Below are positions 51,341 to 60,721 of a DNA stretch of 64,000 nt, piece by piece. The DNA is from Candidatus Binataceae bacterium (GTDB lineage Bacteria; Desulfobacterota; Binatia; Binatales; Binataceae). Location of the stretch: contig DATJMX010000028.1 in the NCBI GenBank assembly GCA_035508495.1, forward strand, positions 1 to 64,000. The letters are read 5' to 3'. The position numbers and the translations under genes were made by a program. The notes under the pieces were generated by a model that saw only the letters and a program-made list of their open reading frames with translations, ran no database searches and had not been told where the DNA came from. The first letter of the stretch is position 1; each line of letters opens with the position of its first letter.

Positions 51341-51702
51341 AGCCTGGCTCCCAAGCGATCAAAAATGCTGAATCGGTAAGCGCCGATCGGCAGTTGCGAA
51401 CGATGTTGAGTACGGCCACCAACCGCGCAGAGAACGAATACCCCCAGCTATTGCGAACTTGCAAGGCTGAGTCCGCAGTCGGTCAGGGCCTAATTCTTCG
51501 ACAATATTTCGCGCGTGGCTTGCAGCGCTACGTCTTCCTGCAAGTCCACGTCTGAAAAATCTTCATTGTTCACTGAAAAATAAATCGCAATTAGTAAGGC
51601 TGAGTCGCAAATCGCCCGGAGTACGCGTCGGCACATCGGTTGCTGTTCATACCCACCCAGACACCAAAGGTTTGCAATGTTCAGTGTTTGGGGTGGATGC
51701 GG
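51341..51702. other. Divergent intergenic region between carboxylase and glgE
   Basis: The 362 bases contain no gene I can support. An 11-base word AAGGCTGAGTC occurs at 51463-51473 and 51596-51606 in direct orientation; its meaning is unclear. The promoters of both flanking units should be here, but I see no unambiguous element. Confidence 0.5.
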
Positions 51703-53679
51703 ATGTCTTCGATTGATCTGAGTCATCTGCCGCCGCTCGCCGGAAACTGGCGTGTCGGGCACATCATCATCGAAGACGTCACGCCTTCGATAGATGGGGG
51801 TCGATATCCAGTCAAGCGCGTGGTGGGCGAACCCTGCGTTGTTGAGGCGGACATTTTTCGCGAGGGACATCAACTCCTGCGAGCCTCCGTGCGCTGGCGG
51901 CGCAAAGAAGATGAATCTTTTTTCGAAGCGCCAATGGAATCGATCGGTGACGATCGTTGGCGCGGACGATTCATACCAAATGAGAACACGCGGTACGTAT
52001 ATGCCGTTGAAGCGTGGACCGACGTGTTCGGCTCCTGGCTTGCGGACTTTATCAAGAAGGCCCACGCGGGCCGGGATCTACGTTCCGACCTGCTCGAGGG
52101 CATCGACTATTTGGGTGCGATCGTGCGGCACGCAAACGGCGCCGATCGTGAAATCGTCGAGTCAGCGATCCGGAAGCTTCAACAAAATGGACACCGCGAT
52201 CGCGCTCTCGACATTTTATCCGATGAGCGCCTCGCCGACATTGCACTGCGGGTGAGCGATCGCTTCGGTGACGTGCGATCGGAGCCCTTGCTCGAGCTCG
52301 TCGTTGATCGTCCGAAGGCGCGGTTCAGTGCCTGGTACGAATTCTTCGTAAGATCGCAGTCGAACGATCCTGGACGGGTCGGCACGTTTCGCGACGCGGA
52401 AGGTCGCCTACCCTATGTGCGCGATCTTGGCTTCGACGTTCTCTATCTGCCTCCGATTCATCCGATAGGACGCACCAACCGCAAAGGTCCGGGGAATTCA
52501 TTGAATGGCGGCTCGCACGCAGTCGGAAGCCCGTGGGCAATCGGAAATGAAGCCGGCGGCCATACCGCAATCGATCCGGGCTTGGGTACGCTGGCCGATT
52601 TCGACCGCTTCGTTTCGGCCGCCAATCGACTGGGAATCGAGGTCGCGCTCGATTTCGCGATTCAGACCTCTCCTGACCACCCGTGGGTCCGCGAGCATCC
52701 GGAATGGTTCAGCAAGCGGCCCGACGGTTCGATTAAGTATGCCGAGAACCCTCCGAAAGAATATCAGGATATTTATCCTGTAAACTTCGACACCAACGAT
52801 CAGCGCGGACTTCTGCAGGAACTCTTCCGGGTAGTCGATTTCTGGATCGGCCACGGCGTCCATATTTTCCGGGTCGACAATCCTCACACCAAGCCGATCG
52901 CTTTCTGGGAATGGCTGATCGCCCGGATCCAGCACCAACATCCCGAAGTGATCTTTCTGGCCGAAGCCTTCACTCGCCCAAAATTGATGAAGGTTCTGGC
53001 CAAAGCGGGTTTTACCCAGTCGTATACCTACTTCACCTGGCGCAATAGCAAATACGAGCTCACTGAGTACATGAGAGAACTCACTGAGAGCCCGGTATGC
53101 GACTATCTTCGGCCTAACTTTTTCACCAATACTCCTGATATTCTGCCGCCGATCCTTCAGAGCGGAAGTCCGGCGGCCTTCAAGCTCCGTTTGTTCCTCG
53201 CGGCCACCCTCTCGTCCTCTTACGGCATCTACAGCGGATTCGAGCTGTGCGAGAGCCAGGCCGTGCCAAATACCGAAGAATACATGAATTCCGAGAAGTA
53301 CGAGCTCAAGGTTCGAGACTGGAATGCGCCCAACAATATCAAGGAATTTGTCGCGCGGATGAACCGGATCCGTCGCGACAATGCGGCGCTCCAGCAATTG
53401 GTCGATCTCACTTTTCTCGACACTGACAACGATCAGATCCTGTTTTACGCAAAGACCAGCGCCGACATGACAAACGTATTGTTGATGCCCGTTAACCTGG
53501 ATCCCGTCAATGTCCAGATCTGCACGGCCGTCGTTCCCCCGGCTTTATCCGCTTCAACACGTTATCGCGTTCGCGATCTTCTGACTGGCGCTACTTACGA
53601 CTGGTCGGAGCGCAACTATGTTCGCCTCGATCCCGCCCAGCAGCCGGGTCACATACTCCGCATCGAACAGCGCTTGTGA
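51703..53679 (+). CDS. glgE: Alpha-1,4-glucan:maltose-1-phosphate maltosyltransferase
   Basis: The 658-residue GH13 enzyme has an N-terminal beta domain (VKRVVGEPCVVEADIFREGHQ) and an (alpha/beta)8 barrel with GlgE hallmarks: RFSAWYEFFVRSQ, FDVLYLPPIHPIGRTNRKG, the nucleophile Asp392 in FRVDNPHTKP, the acid Glu421 in FLAEAFTRP, and FFTNTPDILPPILQSGSP. It extends alpha-1,4-glucan with maltose units from maltose 1-phosphate. The ATG at 51703 follows GGTGG by six bases. It is first in an operon with treS-maltokinase (10-base gap) and glgB, the complete route from trehalose to branched glucan. Confidence 0.93.
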   Translation: MSSIDLSHLPPLAGNWRVGHIIIEDVTPSIDGGRYPVKRVVGEPCVVEADIFREGHQLLRASVRWRRKEDESFFEAPMESIGDDRWRGRFIPNENTRYVYAVEAWTDVFGSWLADFIKKAHAGRDLRSDLLEGIDYLGAIVRHANGADREIVESAIRKLQQNGHRDRALDILSDERLADIALRVSDRFGDVRSEPLLELVVDRPKARFSAWYEFFVRSQSNDPGRVGTFRDAEGRLPYVRDLGFDVLYLPPIHPIGRTNRKGPGNSLNGGSHAVGSPWAIGNEAGGHTAIDPGLGTLADFDRFVSAANRLGIEVALDFAIQTSPDHPWVREHPEWFSKRPDGSIKYAENPPKEYQDIYPVNFDTNDQRGLLQELFRVVDFWIGHGVHIFRVDNPHTKPIAFWEWLIARIQHQHPEVIFLAEAFTRPKLMKVLAKAGFTQSYTYFTWRNSKYELTEYMRELTESPVCDYLRPNFFTNTPDILPPILQSGSPAAFKLRLFLAATLSSSYGIYSGFELCESQAVPNTEEYMNSEKYELKVRDWNAPNNIKEFVARMNRIRRDNAALQQLVDLTFLDTDNDQILFYAKTSADMTNVLLMPVNLDPVNVQICTAVVPPALSASTRYRVRDLLTGATYDWSERNYVRLDPAQQPGHILRIEQRL

Positions 53680-53689
53680 GTCCATACCG

Positions 53690-56600
53690 ATGCCAAGCAA
53701 TCACTCGAATAACGGTGGACCGCCGCCTCTTTGGTACAAAGATGCGATTTTTTACGAGCTTCGCGTACGATCGTTTTACGACGGGAACGGCGACGGGGTC
53801 GGTGATTTCGCCGGCCTGACGAGCAAGCTCGATTATCTACGTTCACTCGGAGTCACCGCTCTGTGGCTGCTCCCGTTCTATCCATCGCCGATGCGCGACG
53901 ACGGCTACGACATATCGGACTACACCAGTGTACATCCGGATTGCGGGACACTTCGCGATTTCAGGGCATTTCTGCGCGAGGCACACGAGCGCGGCCTTCG
54001 AGTAATTACTGAACTGGTTCTCAATCATACGTCGGATCAGCACCGATGGTTCCAGAGAGCGCGGCGCTCCGCTCCGGGCAATCATCGGGATTTCTATCTA
54101 TGGAGCGACAGCGCCGAGAAGTTTCGTGAGGCGAGAGTAATTTTCCAGGACTTCGAGCCCTCCAACTGGACCTGGGACCCGGTTGCAAAGGCATACTACT
54201 TTCATCGCTTCTATGCGCATCAACCGGATCTCAATTATGACAACCCCGCAGTCCGCCGCGAGATCTTCCGCGTGGTCTCCTTCTGGCTTGGCATGGGCGT
54301 CGATGGGCTGCGGCTCGACGCCGTTCCATATCTATTCAAGCGAGAAGGAACCAGTTGCGAGAATCTGCCTGAGACCCACGCCTTTCTCAGTGAACTGAGG
54401 AAATACATAGACGAGCGATTTCCCAATCGTATGCTGCTGGCTGAAGCGAATCAGTGGCCTGAGGACGCAGTTACCTACCTCGCCGAAGGCAAGGAATGTC
54501 ATATGGCTTTCCATTTTCCACTGATGCCGCGAATATTCATGTCGGTGCGAATGGAAGATCGCTATCCGCTTACCGACATTTGGGCGCAAACGCCTGAGAT
54601 TGGCCCGTCATGCCAGTGGGCATTGTTCCTGCGTAACCACGACGAATTGACCCTCGAGATGGTCACCGACGAGGAGCGCGATTATATGTATCGCGCGTTT
54701 GCGCAGGAATCGCGCATGAGGATTAACCTGGGCATCCGCAGGCGCCTCGCCCCGCTGCTCGGCAACAATCGCCGCACGATGGAGCTGAACAACGCCCTCC
54801 TATTCTCGCTACCGGGTACGCCGATTATCTACTATGGCGATGAAATAGGAATGGGCGATAATGTATATCTTGGCGATCGGGACGGCGTGCGAACGCCGAT
54901 GCAATGGAGCGCCGACCGCAACGCCGGTTTTTCAACCGCGAATCCCCAGCGCCTGATCCTGCCGGTCAACATCGACTACGAATACCACTACCAGACGATC
55001 AACGTGGAAGCGCAGGAAAGTAATCGTCATTCGTTGTTGTGGTGGATGCGCCGCCTGATCGCCCTGCGCAAGGAACACAAGGCGCTGGGCCGCGGCTCGA
55101 TGGAGTTCCTCAGTCCGCACAACCCTCACGTCCTCGCGTTCATCCGCGGCTTTGAGAACGAACGAATTCTGGTGGTCGCGAACCTCTCAAGGTTTGTTCA
55201 GTACGTGGAACTCGACCTCGCCCAATATAAAGGAATGACTCCGGTCGAGCTGTTCGGCCGCACTCCGTTTCCGGCGATTGGCGACTTACCGTATCTTTTG
55301 ACCCTCGGGCCCCATGCTTTCGTCTGGTTCGCTCTGGAAGCTTCGCAGGCATCCGCCGCAACTGGCCTGGCACCGTATGCCCCGCCGCGAATCGATGTCA
55401 GCGCTGATTTTGAGGGAATGCTGCAAGGTTCGCCGCGAGAGGCGCTGGAACGCGCGTTGCCTCTCTACCTGCCCCACTGCCGATGGTTTCGGTCAAAGGC
55501 TCGAATTCTGAAAAGTGCTTCAATCAAGGATGTCCTTCCGCTCGGCGAAGAATTGGGTTCGCCGCAGCTCTTGTTGATCGAAGTGGAATACCTGAACGCT
55601 GAGAGCGAGCAATACCTTCTTCCTCTCGCAATCGCCGCCGGCGATCGCGTCAATGAAATCCGTGCCAATTCACCGGAACGTGTGCTCGCGGAACTCGCCA
55701 GTTCAAATGATGGAAGCGAAGCCATTCTATATGATGCGGTTGTCGATTCTGCGCTCGCGCAAGCGCTGCTCGATCTCGTCGAACGTCACCGCAGGCATCG
55801 CGGCCGGCTGGGTCAGTTGGCAGGCCAGACGACACGCACGCACGAGCATGTGAGTAATGGCTCGGGCAAGCTAGATTCTCATTTGCTGCGCGTGGAGCAA
55901 AGCAATAACTCGATTGTCTATTCCGATCGTTATATTTTGAAGCTATATCGGCGGCTCGATAATGGCCTGAATCCCGATCTCGAGGTAGGCAGATTTCTTA
56001 CCGAACGTGCGCATTTCGAGCACGCACCGCGAACCGAAGGTTGGATTGAGTACCGCGCCTCCAACGCGGCGCCGCGCACGCTGGCGCTGCTTCAGAGTTT
56101 CGTTGCCAATGAGGGTGATACATGGGAATTCACGCTCGGTGAGTTGCGGCGCTTCTTTGAAGTCGCGGCGACTCGCCAGGACGCTCCCCGCGCGGACAAG
56201 AGCCCCATCGAAATGCTCGAAAAAAGCGAACCCGATCCTTTGGCCGCCGAGTTGATGGCACCCTACCTCGCCTCTGCGCGGCTGCTGGGCCAACGCGTCG
56301 CGGAACTGCATATCGCGCTCAGCTCCTCCACGGTCGATCCGGATTTCGCTCCGGAACCTTACACGACTTTGTATCGGCGGTCGGCCTACCAGTCGATGCG
56401 CAACCAATTGTCGCAAGTGCTCCGGCTCGCAAACGGCGTCGGGCGCACAATGGCAAAAGAAGATCAGGATGAACTCCGCGCAATCACGTCCCGGCAGGGC
56501 GATCTCATCAAGCCATTCGAAAAATTCCTCAACACCAGAATCAGCGTCAGCCGGGTTCGCACGCACGGCGACCTCCACCTCGGTCAGGTGCTACATACTG

Positions 56601-57034
56601 GCAAGGACTTCATGATCATCGACTTCGAAGGCGAGCCAGGAAGGCCAATCAGCGAGCGCCGTCACAAACGCGCGGCGCTGCGCGACGTCGCCGGCATGCT
56701 GCGTTCGTATCATTACGCCGCTTTCACGGCCTTGACCGAAGAGCTCAAAAGCAAAGCCCTGGGAAGCGTCAATTTCGCGCGAATGGAGCCATGGGCTTCG
56801 TTCTGGTGGCGATGGGCCTCGTGGTCCTTCCTGCAGGGTTATCTAAAGATTGCAAACGACATTTCGTCGCTGGTTCCAGAAACTCGCGACGAGCTGCGGG
56901 TGCTGCTCGACGCCTTTACGATGGAGAAGGCGATCTATGAACTCGGCTACGAACTGAATAATCGGCCCGATTGGCTGATCGTTCCGCTATTCGCGATCAA
57001 GCAATTGATCGGTTCCGCTCCAGTTACGGCCTGA
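53690..57034 (+). CDS. treS: Trehalose synthase fused to maltokinase (TreS-Mak)
   Basis: The 1114-residue protein joins two enzymes. Residues 15-560 are a GH13 trehalose synthase (PPPLWYKDAIFYELRVRSFYDGNGDGVGDF; Asp210 in LRLDAVPY; Glu252 in LAEANQ; Asp318 in RNHDELT) that converts trehalose and maltose into each other. Residues 580-1114 are maltokinase (Pep2): SKARILKSASIKD, YILKLYRRLDNGLNPDLEVGRFLTE, THGDLHLGQVLHTGKDFMIIDFEGEPGRP with catalytic Asp961 and the metal-binding DFEG, then RDVAGMLRSYHYAA. It phosphorylates maltose to maltose 1-phosphate for GlgE. The ATG at 53690 is the first Met after the GlgE stop; the upstream frame overlaps glgE. The fusion ensures the intermediate stays local. 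Confidence 0.93.
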   Translation: MPSNHSNNGGPPPLWYKDAIFYELRVRSFYDGNGDGVGDFAGLTSKLDYLRSLGVTALWLLPFYPSPMRDDGYDISDYTSVHPDCGTLRDFRAFLREAHERGLRVITELVLNHTSDQHRWFQRARRSAPGNHRDFYLWSDSAEKFREARVIFQDFEPSNWTWDPVAKAYYFHRFYAHQPDLNYDNPAVRREIFRVVSFWLGMGVDGLRLDAVPYLFKREGTSCENLPETHAFLSELRKYIDERFPNRMLLAEANQWPEDAVTYLAEGKECHMAFHFPLMPRIFMSVRMEDRYPLTDIWAQTPEIGPSCQWALFLRNHDELTLEMVTDEERDYMYRAFAQESRMRINLGIRRRLAPLLGNNRRTMELNNALLFSLPGTPIIYYGDEIGMGDNVYLGDRDGVRTPMQWSADRNAGFSTANPQRLILPVNIDYEYHYQTINVEAQESNRHSLLWWMRRLIALRKEHKALGRGSMEFLSPHNPHVLAFIRGFENERILVVANLSRFVQYVELDLAQYKGMTPVELFGRTPFPAIGDLPYLLTLGPHAFVWFALEASQASAATGLAPYAPPRIDVSADFEGMLQGSPREALERALPLYLPHCRWFRSKARILKSASIKDVLPLGEELGSPQLLLIEVEYLNAESEQYLLPLAIAAGDRVNEIRANSPERVLAELASSNDGSEAILYDAVVDSALAQALLDLVERHRRHRGRLGQLAGQTTRTHEHVSNGSGKLDSHLLRVEQSNNSIVYSDRYILKLYRRLDNGLNPDLEVGRFLTERAHFEHAPRTEGWIEYRASNAAPRTLALLQSFVANEGDTWEFTLGELRRFFEVAATRQDAPRADKSPIEMLEKSEPDPLAAELMAPYLASARLLGQRVAELHIALSSSTVDPDFAPEPYTTLYRRSAYQSMRNQLSQVLRLANGVGRTMAKEDQDELRAITSRQGDLIKPFEKFLNTRISVSRVRTHGDLHLGQVLHTGKDFMIIDFEGEPGRPISERRHKRAALRDVAGMLRSYHYAAFTALTEELKSKALGSVNFARMEPWASFWWRWASWSFLQGYLKIANDISSLVPETRDELRVLLDAFTMEKAIYELGYELNNRPDWLIVPLFAIKQLIGSAPVTA

Positions 57035-57057
57035 ACGACAGGTTGTTGAGTTAGTCA

Positions 57058-59316
57058 ATGAGTACAACCGAACAAATAATGAATTTGTTCAGAAGACAGC
57101 CGCGCGGTCCGGAATCCGCCGCCGCGCCTGGCGGTCAGATCGCCGAAACAGAGCTGGCTCGGCTTCTGTCGCTAACGCATAGCGATCCGCATTCGATTCT
57201 GGGCGCTCATATCACTAATAACGGAGTAGTCTTTCGCGCGTTTCGTCCGGCCGCCCAACGTGTCGTGCTTCTGATCGAAGGGCAAGACCCACGCGAAATG
57301 AGCGAACGCCCCGAAGAGGGGCTCTTCGAGTTGACGCTTACCGATTTGCGGCAGATACCGCGCTATCAACTCGAGATTCAGTATCCCGGCGATTACATCG
57401 TTAGTATTCGGCAACCGTATTCATTTCCGCCGACATTGGGCGACGTCGACCTCTATCTGTGGGCGGAGCATTCGCACAAGGGTATCTGGAAAAAACTCGG
57501 GGCTCATAGCCTCATGCTGGACGGAGTTACCGGTACAGCTTTCGCCGTCTGGGCGCCGAGCGCCGCCGGCGTGAGCGTAGTCGGCGACTTCAACGGCTGG
57601 GATGGGCGCCTCGACATGATGCGGTCACTGGGCAGTTCCGGAATCTGGGAAATATTCATTCCCGATGTTCATCCGGGCGGTGCTTATAAATTCGAGATAC
57701 ATCCGAAAGAGGGTCCGCCACTGCTTAAGGCTGATCCCTTTGCCGAAGCCACCGAATGTCCGCCGGCATCCGCTTCGCGCATATATTCTTCTAACTACAA
57801 GTTCAACGACGAAACCTGGATTGAGACGCGGCGAAGTGGCGATCCGCTCCGCAAGCCGATCTCGATCTACGAAATGCATCTCGGCTCTTGGCGGCGAGTG
57901 CCCGAGGAGTCCAACCGGCCTCTAACCTATGCGGAACTGGCTGAGCATCTGCCCGATTATATCGATGACATGGGGTTTACCCATGTCGAGCTGTTGCCGG
58001 TAATGGAGCATCCGTTCGCCGGCTCGTGGGGCTACGAGACCACTGGCTATTACGCGCCAACCGCGCGCTACGGCAGTCCCGATGATTTTCGCTACCTGGT
58101 CGATCGTCTTCATCAGCGCGGAATCGGCGTCATTCTCGATTGGGTGCCGGCGCACTTTCCAACCGATTCTTTTTCGCTCGGTCGTTTTGACGGAACGGCG
58201 CTTTACGAGCATATCGATCCGCGTCAGGGATTCCATCCTGAATGGAATACCTACATTTTCAATTTCGGCAGGAATGAGGTGCGCAGTTTTTTGCTCGGAA
58301 GCGCGGAGTACTGGCTATCCGAGTTCCATGCCGACGGACTCCGCGTGGATGCCGTCTCGTCGATGCTGTATCTCGACTATGGACGAAATGGAAATGACTG
58401 GATACGCAATAGCCGCGGTGGGAATGAGAACCTTGAGGCGATCGCATTTATCCGCGAGCTGAACGAAAAATTACACGCGCAATTCCCGGGTATCATCATG
58501 TGCGCCGAGGAATCCACCTCGTGGCCGGGTGTGAGCCGGCCACTCTACGTCGGTGGACTGGGGTTCGGGTTCAAATGGGATATGGGCTGGATGCACGACA
58601 CGCTCGAGTACTTCTCCAAAGATCCGATTCATCGGCGGTTTCATCATCGCGATCTTACGTTCGGCCTGATGTACTCCTGGTTCGAGAATTTCGTCCTGCC
58701 CCTGTCGCATGACGAAGTCGTGTATGGAAAGCGCTCGCTAATCGACAAGATGCCGGGCGATCGCTGGCAGAAATTCGCCAACCTGCGTTCGCTGTATGGC
58801 TATATGTGGGCGCGCTCGGGCAAGAAGTTGCTATTCATGGGCGGCGAGTTCGGGCAATGGCGCGAATGGAATCACGATGCGAGCCTCGACTGGCATCTCC
58901 TGGCCGAAGCCGATCATCGCCAGTTGCGCGCTCTGGTTCGCGATTTGAATCGCACCTACCGCGCTCAGCCAGCGCTGTGGGAAGCTGATCACGATCCCCA
59001 CGGATTTCAATGGATCGACGCAAACAATTCGGACGAGAACGTGATCGCTTTTATTCGCAAGGCGCCGCCCTCGGGACGCCAAGTTATATGCATATGCAAC
59101 TTTTCGCCTGTCGTCAGGTACGCCTATCGAATCGGCGTGCCCCATCGTGGAATGTACAAGGAACTGCTCAATACTGACTCTGCGATCTATGGAGGAAGCA
59201 ACCAGGGCAACGCGGGCGCAGTGACAGCCGAAGATCGAGCATGGCACCTGTTTCCATACTCGGTCTCACTGACACTGCCGCCCCTCGCGACGCTTTGGCT
59301 CGAGGTTCCATCCTAG
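57058..59316 (+). CDS. glgB: 1,4-alpha-glucan branching enzyme
   Basis: The 752-residue protein has an N-terminal CBM48-like part (HSDPHSILGAHITNNGVVFRAFRPAAQRVVLLIEG), a second one (TAFAVWAPSAAGVSVVGDFNGWDGR), and the catalytic barrel with FTHVELLPVMEHPFAGSWGYETTGYYAPTARYGSPDDF, Asp431 in LRVDAVSSMLYLDY, Glu484 in CAEEST and Asp552 in LSHDEVVYGK. It cuts alpha-1,4 glucan and makes alpha-1,6 branches, completing the GlgE route. Length and order match bacterial GlgB of the double-N-domain type. It overlaps the end of the convergent cupin gene by four bases. No glgA or glgC is seen nearby. Confidence 0.95.
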   Translation: MSTTEQIMNLFRRQPRGPESAAAPGGQIAETELARLLSLTHSDPHSILGAHITNNGVVFRAFRPAAQRVVLLIEGQDPREMSERPEEGLFELTLTDLRQIPRYQLEIQYPGDYIVSIRQPYSFPPTLGDVDLYLWAEHSHKGIWKKLGAHSLMLDGVTGTAFAVWAPSAAGVSVVGDFNGWDGRLDMMRSLGSSGIWEIFIPDVHPGGAYKFEIHPKEGPPLLKADPFAEATECPPASASRIYSSNYKFNDETWIETRRSGDPLRKPISIYEMHLGSWRRVPEESNRPLTYAELAEHLPDYIDDMGFTHVELLPVMEHPFAGSWGYETTGYYAPTARYGSPDDFRYLVDRLHQRGIGVILDWVPAHFPTDSFSLGRFDGTALYEHIDPRQGFHPEWNTYIFNFGRNEVRSFLLGSAEYWLSEFHADGLRVDAVSSMLYLDYGRNGNDWIRNSRGGNENLEAIAFIRELNEKLHAQFPGIIMCAEESTSWPGVSRPLYVGGLGFGFKWDMGWMHDTLEYFSKDPIHRRFHHRDLTFGLMYSWFENFVLPLSHDEVVYGKRSLIDKMPGDRWQKFANLRSLYGYMWARSGKKLLFMGGEFGQWREWNHDASLDWHLLAEADHRQLRALVRDLNRTYRAQPALWEADHDPHGFQWIDANNSDENVIAFIRKAPPSGRQVICICNFSPVVRYAYRIGVPHRGMYKELLNTDSAIYGGSNQGNAGAVTAEDRAWHLFPYSVSLTLPPLATLWLEVPS

Positions 59317-59702
59317 TCGCGCGAGTCGCGCCCGCGCCGCGAAGCGCCCTTAACGATGATTCCGCGGAACATCGCCTCGGCATTCATTGCGGGACGATAC
59401 TCGCCGATGGAGCGCGAGCCCGCGGGATCGTCGCTCCAAACGGCGTGCGGCGTGCCGATCGGAATCGTCACTTTGTCGCCCGCGCGAAGGAGGCGCTCGA
59501 CACCAGCGATTCGGCATCGCAGCGTTCCCGCCAGGACTTCGACCCGCTCCTCTTGTTCGGTGTGGATGTGATCGCGCGGCGCGATCGTGACCTCGCGCGC
59601 GAGATATTCCATCCGGAAGAACTCGCCCTCGGACTGCTCGGCCGAGACGAGCACGATTACCTGATCCTTGTGTTGCGGACGTTCCAACAGCTCCGTGGTC
59701 AT
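59313..59702 (-). CDS. Cupin-domain protein
   Basis: The 129-residue protein has the cupin motif pair: FFRMEYLAREVTIAPRDHIHTEQEERVEVLAGTLRCRIAG (motif 1: HIHxxQEExxxVLxG) and GDKVTIPIGTPHAVWSDD (motif 2). His, His, Glu and the second His can bind a metal. The ATG at 59702 follows AGGAG by six bases. The role is unknown; small cupins of this type act as dioxygenases, isomerases or sugar/acid binding proteins. Two inverted repeats of the form CTGAC-N8-GTCAG are just upstream (59782-59854), which suggests tight regulation. Confidence 0.82.
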   Translation of the reverse strand: MTTELLERPQHKDQVIVLVSAEQSEGEFFRMEYLAREVTIAPRDHIHTEQEERVEVLAGTLRCRIAGVERLLRAGDKVTIPIGTPHAVWSDDPAGSRSIGEYRPAMNAEAMFRGIIVKGASRRGRDSRD

Positions 59703-59781
59703 GATCTTCTCCTGTTGAAAGGTTGCGACCTTGGACACGAGGCACTTTACCAATCCGCTTGACGCGAAACGCGCACCGATG

Positions 59782-59854
59782 CTGACAAGCTACTGTCAGG
59801 AGACTGCCAGCCCACTACTCGATGACTCGAAGATCCTGACACCGATCCGTCAGG
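59782..59854. promoter_or_regulatory. Two CTGAC-N8-GTCAG operators upstream of the cupin gene
   Basis: The first repeat spans 59782-59799 (CTGACA, 6 bases, TGTCAG) and the second 59835-59854 (CCTGAC, 8 bases, GTCAGG). Both share CTGAC-N8-GTCAG, with centres 54 bases apart, about five helical turns. A further half-site GTCAGG is at 59867-59872. The sites lie between the cupin gene start and the end of the WYL-regulator gene, the natural candidate to bind them. Confidence 0.55.
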
Positions 59855-59867
59855 AGCGATTTGTGGG

Positions 59868-60551
59868 TCAGGCTTTTCGAAGAAGCTGGCGAAAGAGATC
59901 GTCGGCCGACCGGCCGGGTTCGGAATCGAAGATCTGATCGAGAAACTCGACCTCCACCATTCGATCGAGGCGGAAGAAGCGGAAGTCGCTGCGCAACTCG
60001 CACCACGATCCGGCGAGCCAGATCGGTGGATAAAACCACAGCGTGAGCGGACGCACCGTGCGCGTCGTCTCGGTGCCCTTTTCGTCCTGATATTTGAAAC
60101 GGATCTTACGGCGCGAGTGAATCGCCGAGCGCAGTGCGGCGAAATCGAACGTTACCTGAATTCGGTGTACATCGACCGGAGCCCACAGCGATTTATCTTC
60201 GATGATGCCGCGCAGATGCGCCGGCAGCACGCTCTCGATCTTCGCCAGCGCCGCGTCGGCCGAACGCCCCAGCTCAGGATCGCTCCAGCTCTGCACCATC
60301 CGCGCGCCGAAGACGAGTGCCTCGAGCTCGCCCGCGCTGAACATCAGCGGCGGCAGATCGTAGCCCTTGCGCAGCGAGTATCCGATTCCGGCCGCGCCTT
60401 CGATCGGGACCTTGCTCGCGATCAGGTCGCCGATATCGCGATAGATCGTGCGCTCGCTGACGCTGAAGTGATCGGCGAGCGAGCGCGCGGTAACAACCTG
60501 ATTACGGCGCAGGCGCTGGATGATTTCGAAGAGTCGATCGGCGCGGCGCAT
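59868..60551 (-). CDS. WYL-domain transcriptional regulator (YafY/DeoR-type HTH)
   Basis: The 227-residue protein has a winged helix-turn-helix at residues 4-60 (DRLFEIIQRLRRNQVVTARSLADHFSVSERTIYRDIGDLIASKVPIEG) and a WYL-type domain (residues 135-215: IHSRRKIRFKYQDEKGTETTRTVRPLTLWFYPPIWLAGSWCELRSDFRFFRLDRM) whose Arg-rich pocket binds nucleic acid or nucleotide ligands in related proteins. It is upstream on the same strand as the cupin gene (166-base gap) and divergent from the cupin-amidohydrolase pair at 60722. Confidence 0.9.
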   Translation of the reverse strand: MRRADRLFEIIQRLRRNQVVTARSLADHFSVSERTIYRDIGDLIASKVPIEGAAGIGYSLRKGYDLPPLMFSAGELEALVFGARMVQSWSDPELGRSADAALAKIESVLPAHLRGIIEDKSLWAPVDVHRIQVTFDFAALRSAIHSRRKIRFKYQDEKGTETTRTVRPLTLWFYPPIWLAGSWCELRSDFRFFRLDRMVEVEFLDQIFDSEPGRSADDLFRQLLRKA

Positions 60552-60721
60552 CGCGTCACATGCTCCCGGATGATGCTCGGCTCGGCGCGAGCAATCGAGA
60601 TCGCGAACCTAGCTTACCGGGCCATCGACGCAGTTCAACCCTCACTTGATCACAGCGACTTTTCGGACTAACGAGAAAATACCGACGCGTTCAGAGGCAA
60701 ACGCCGGCAAGGAGAAAAACC

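Noticed and set aside
51490..52065. 191-codon minus-strand frame across the glgE start
   Set aside because: Its last 30 codons look protein-like, but most of it is antisense to glgE and no start or ribosome site supports it.
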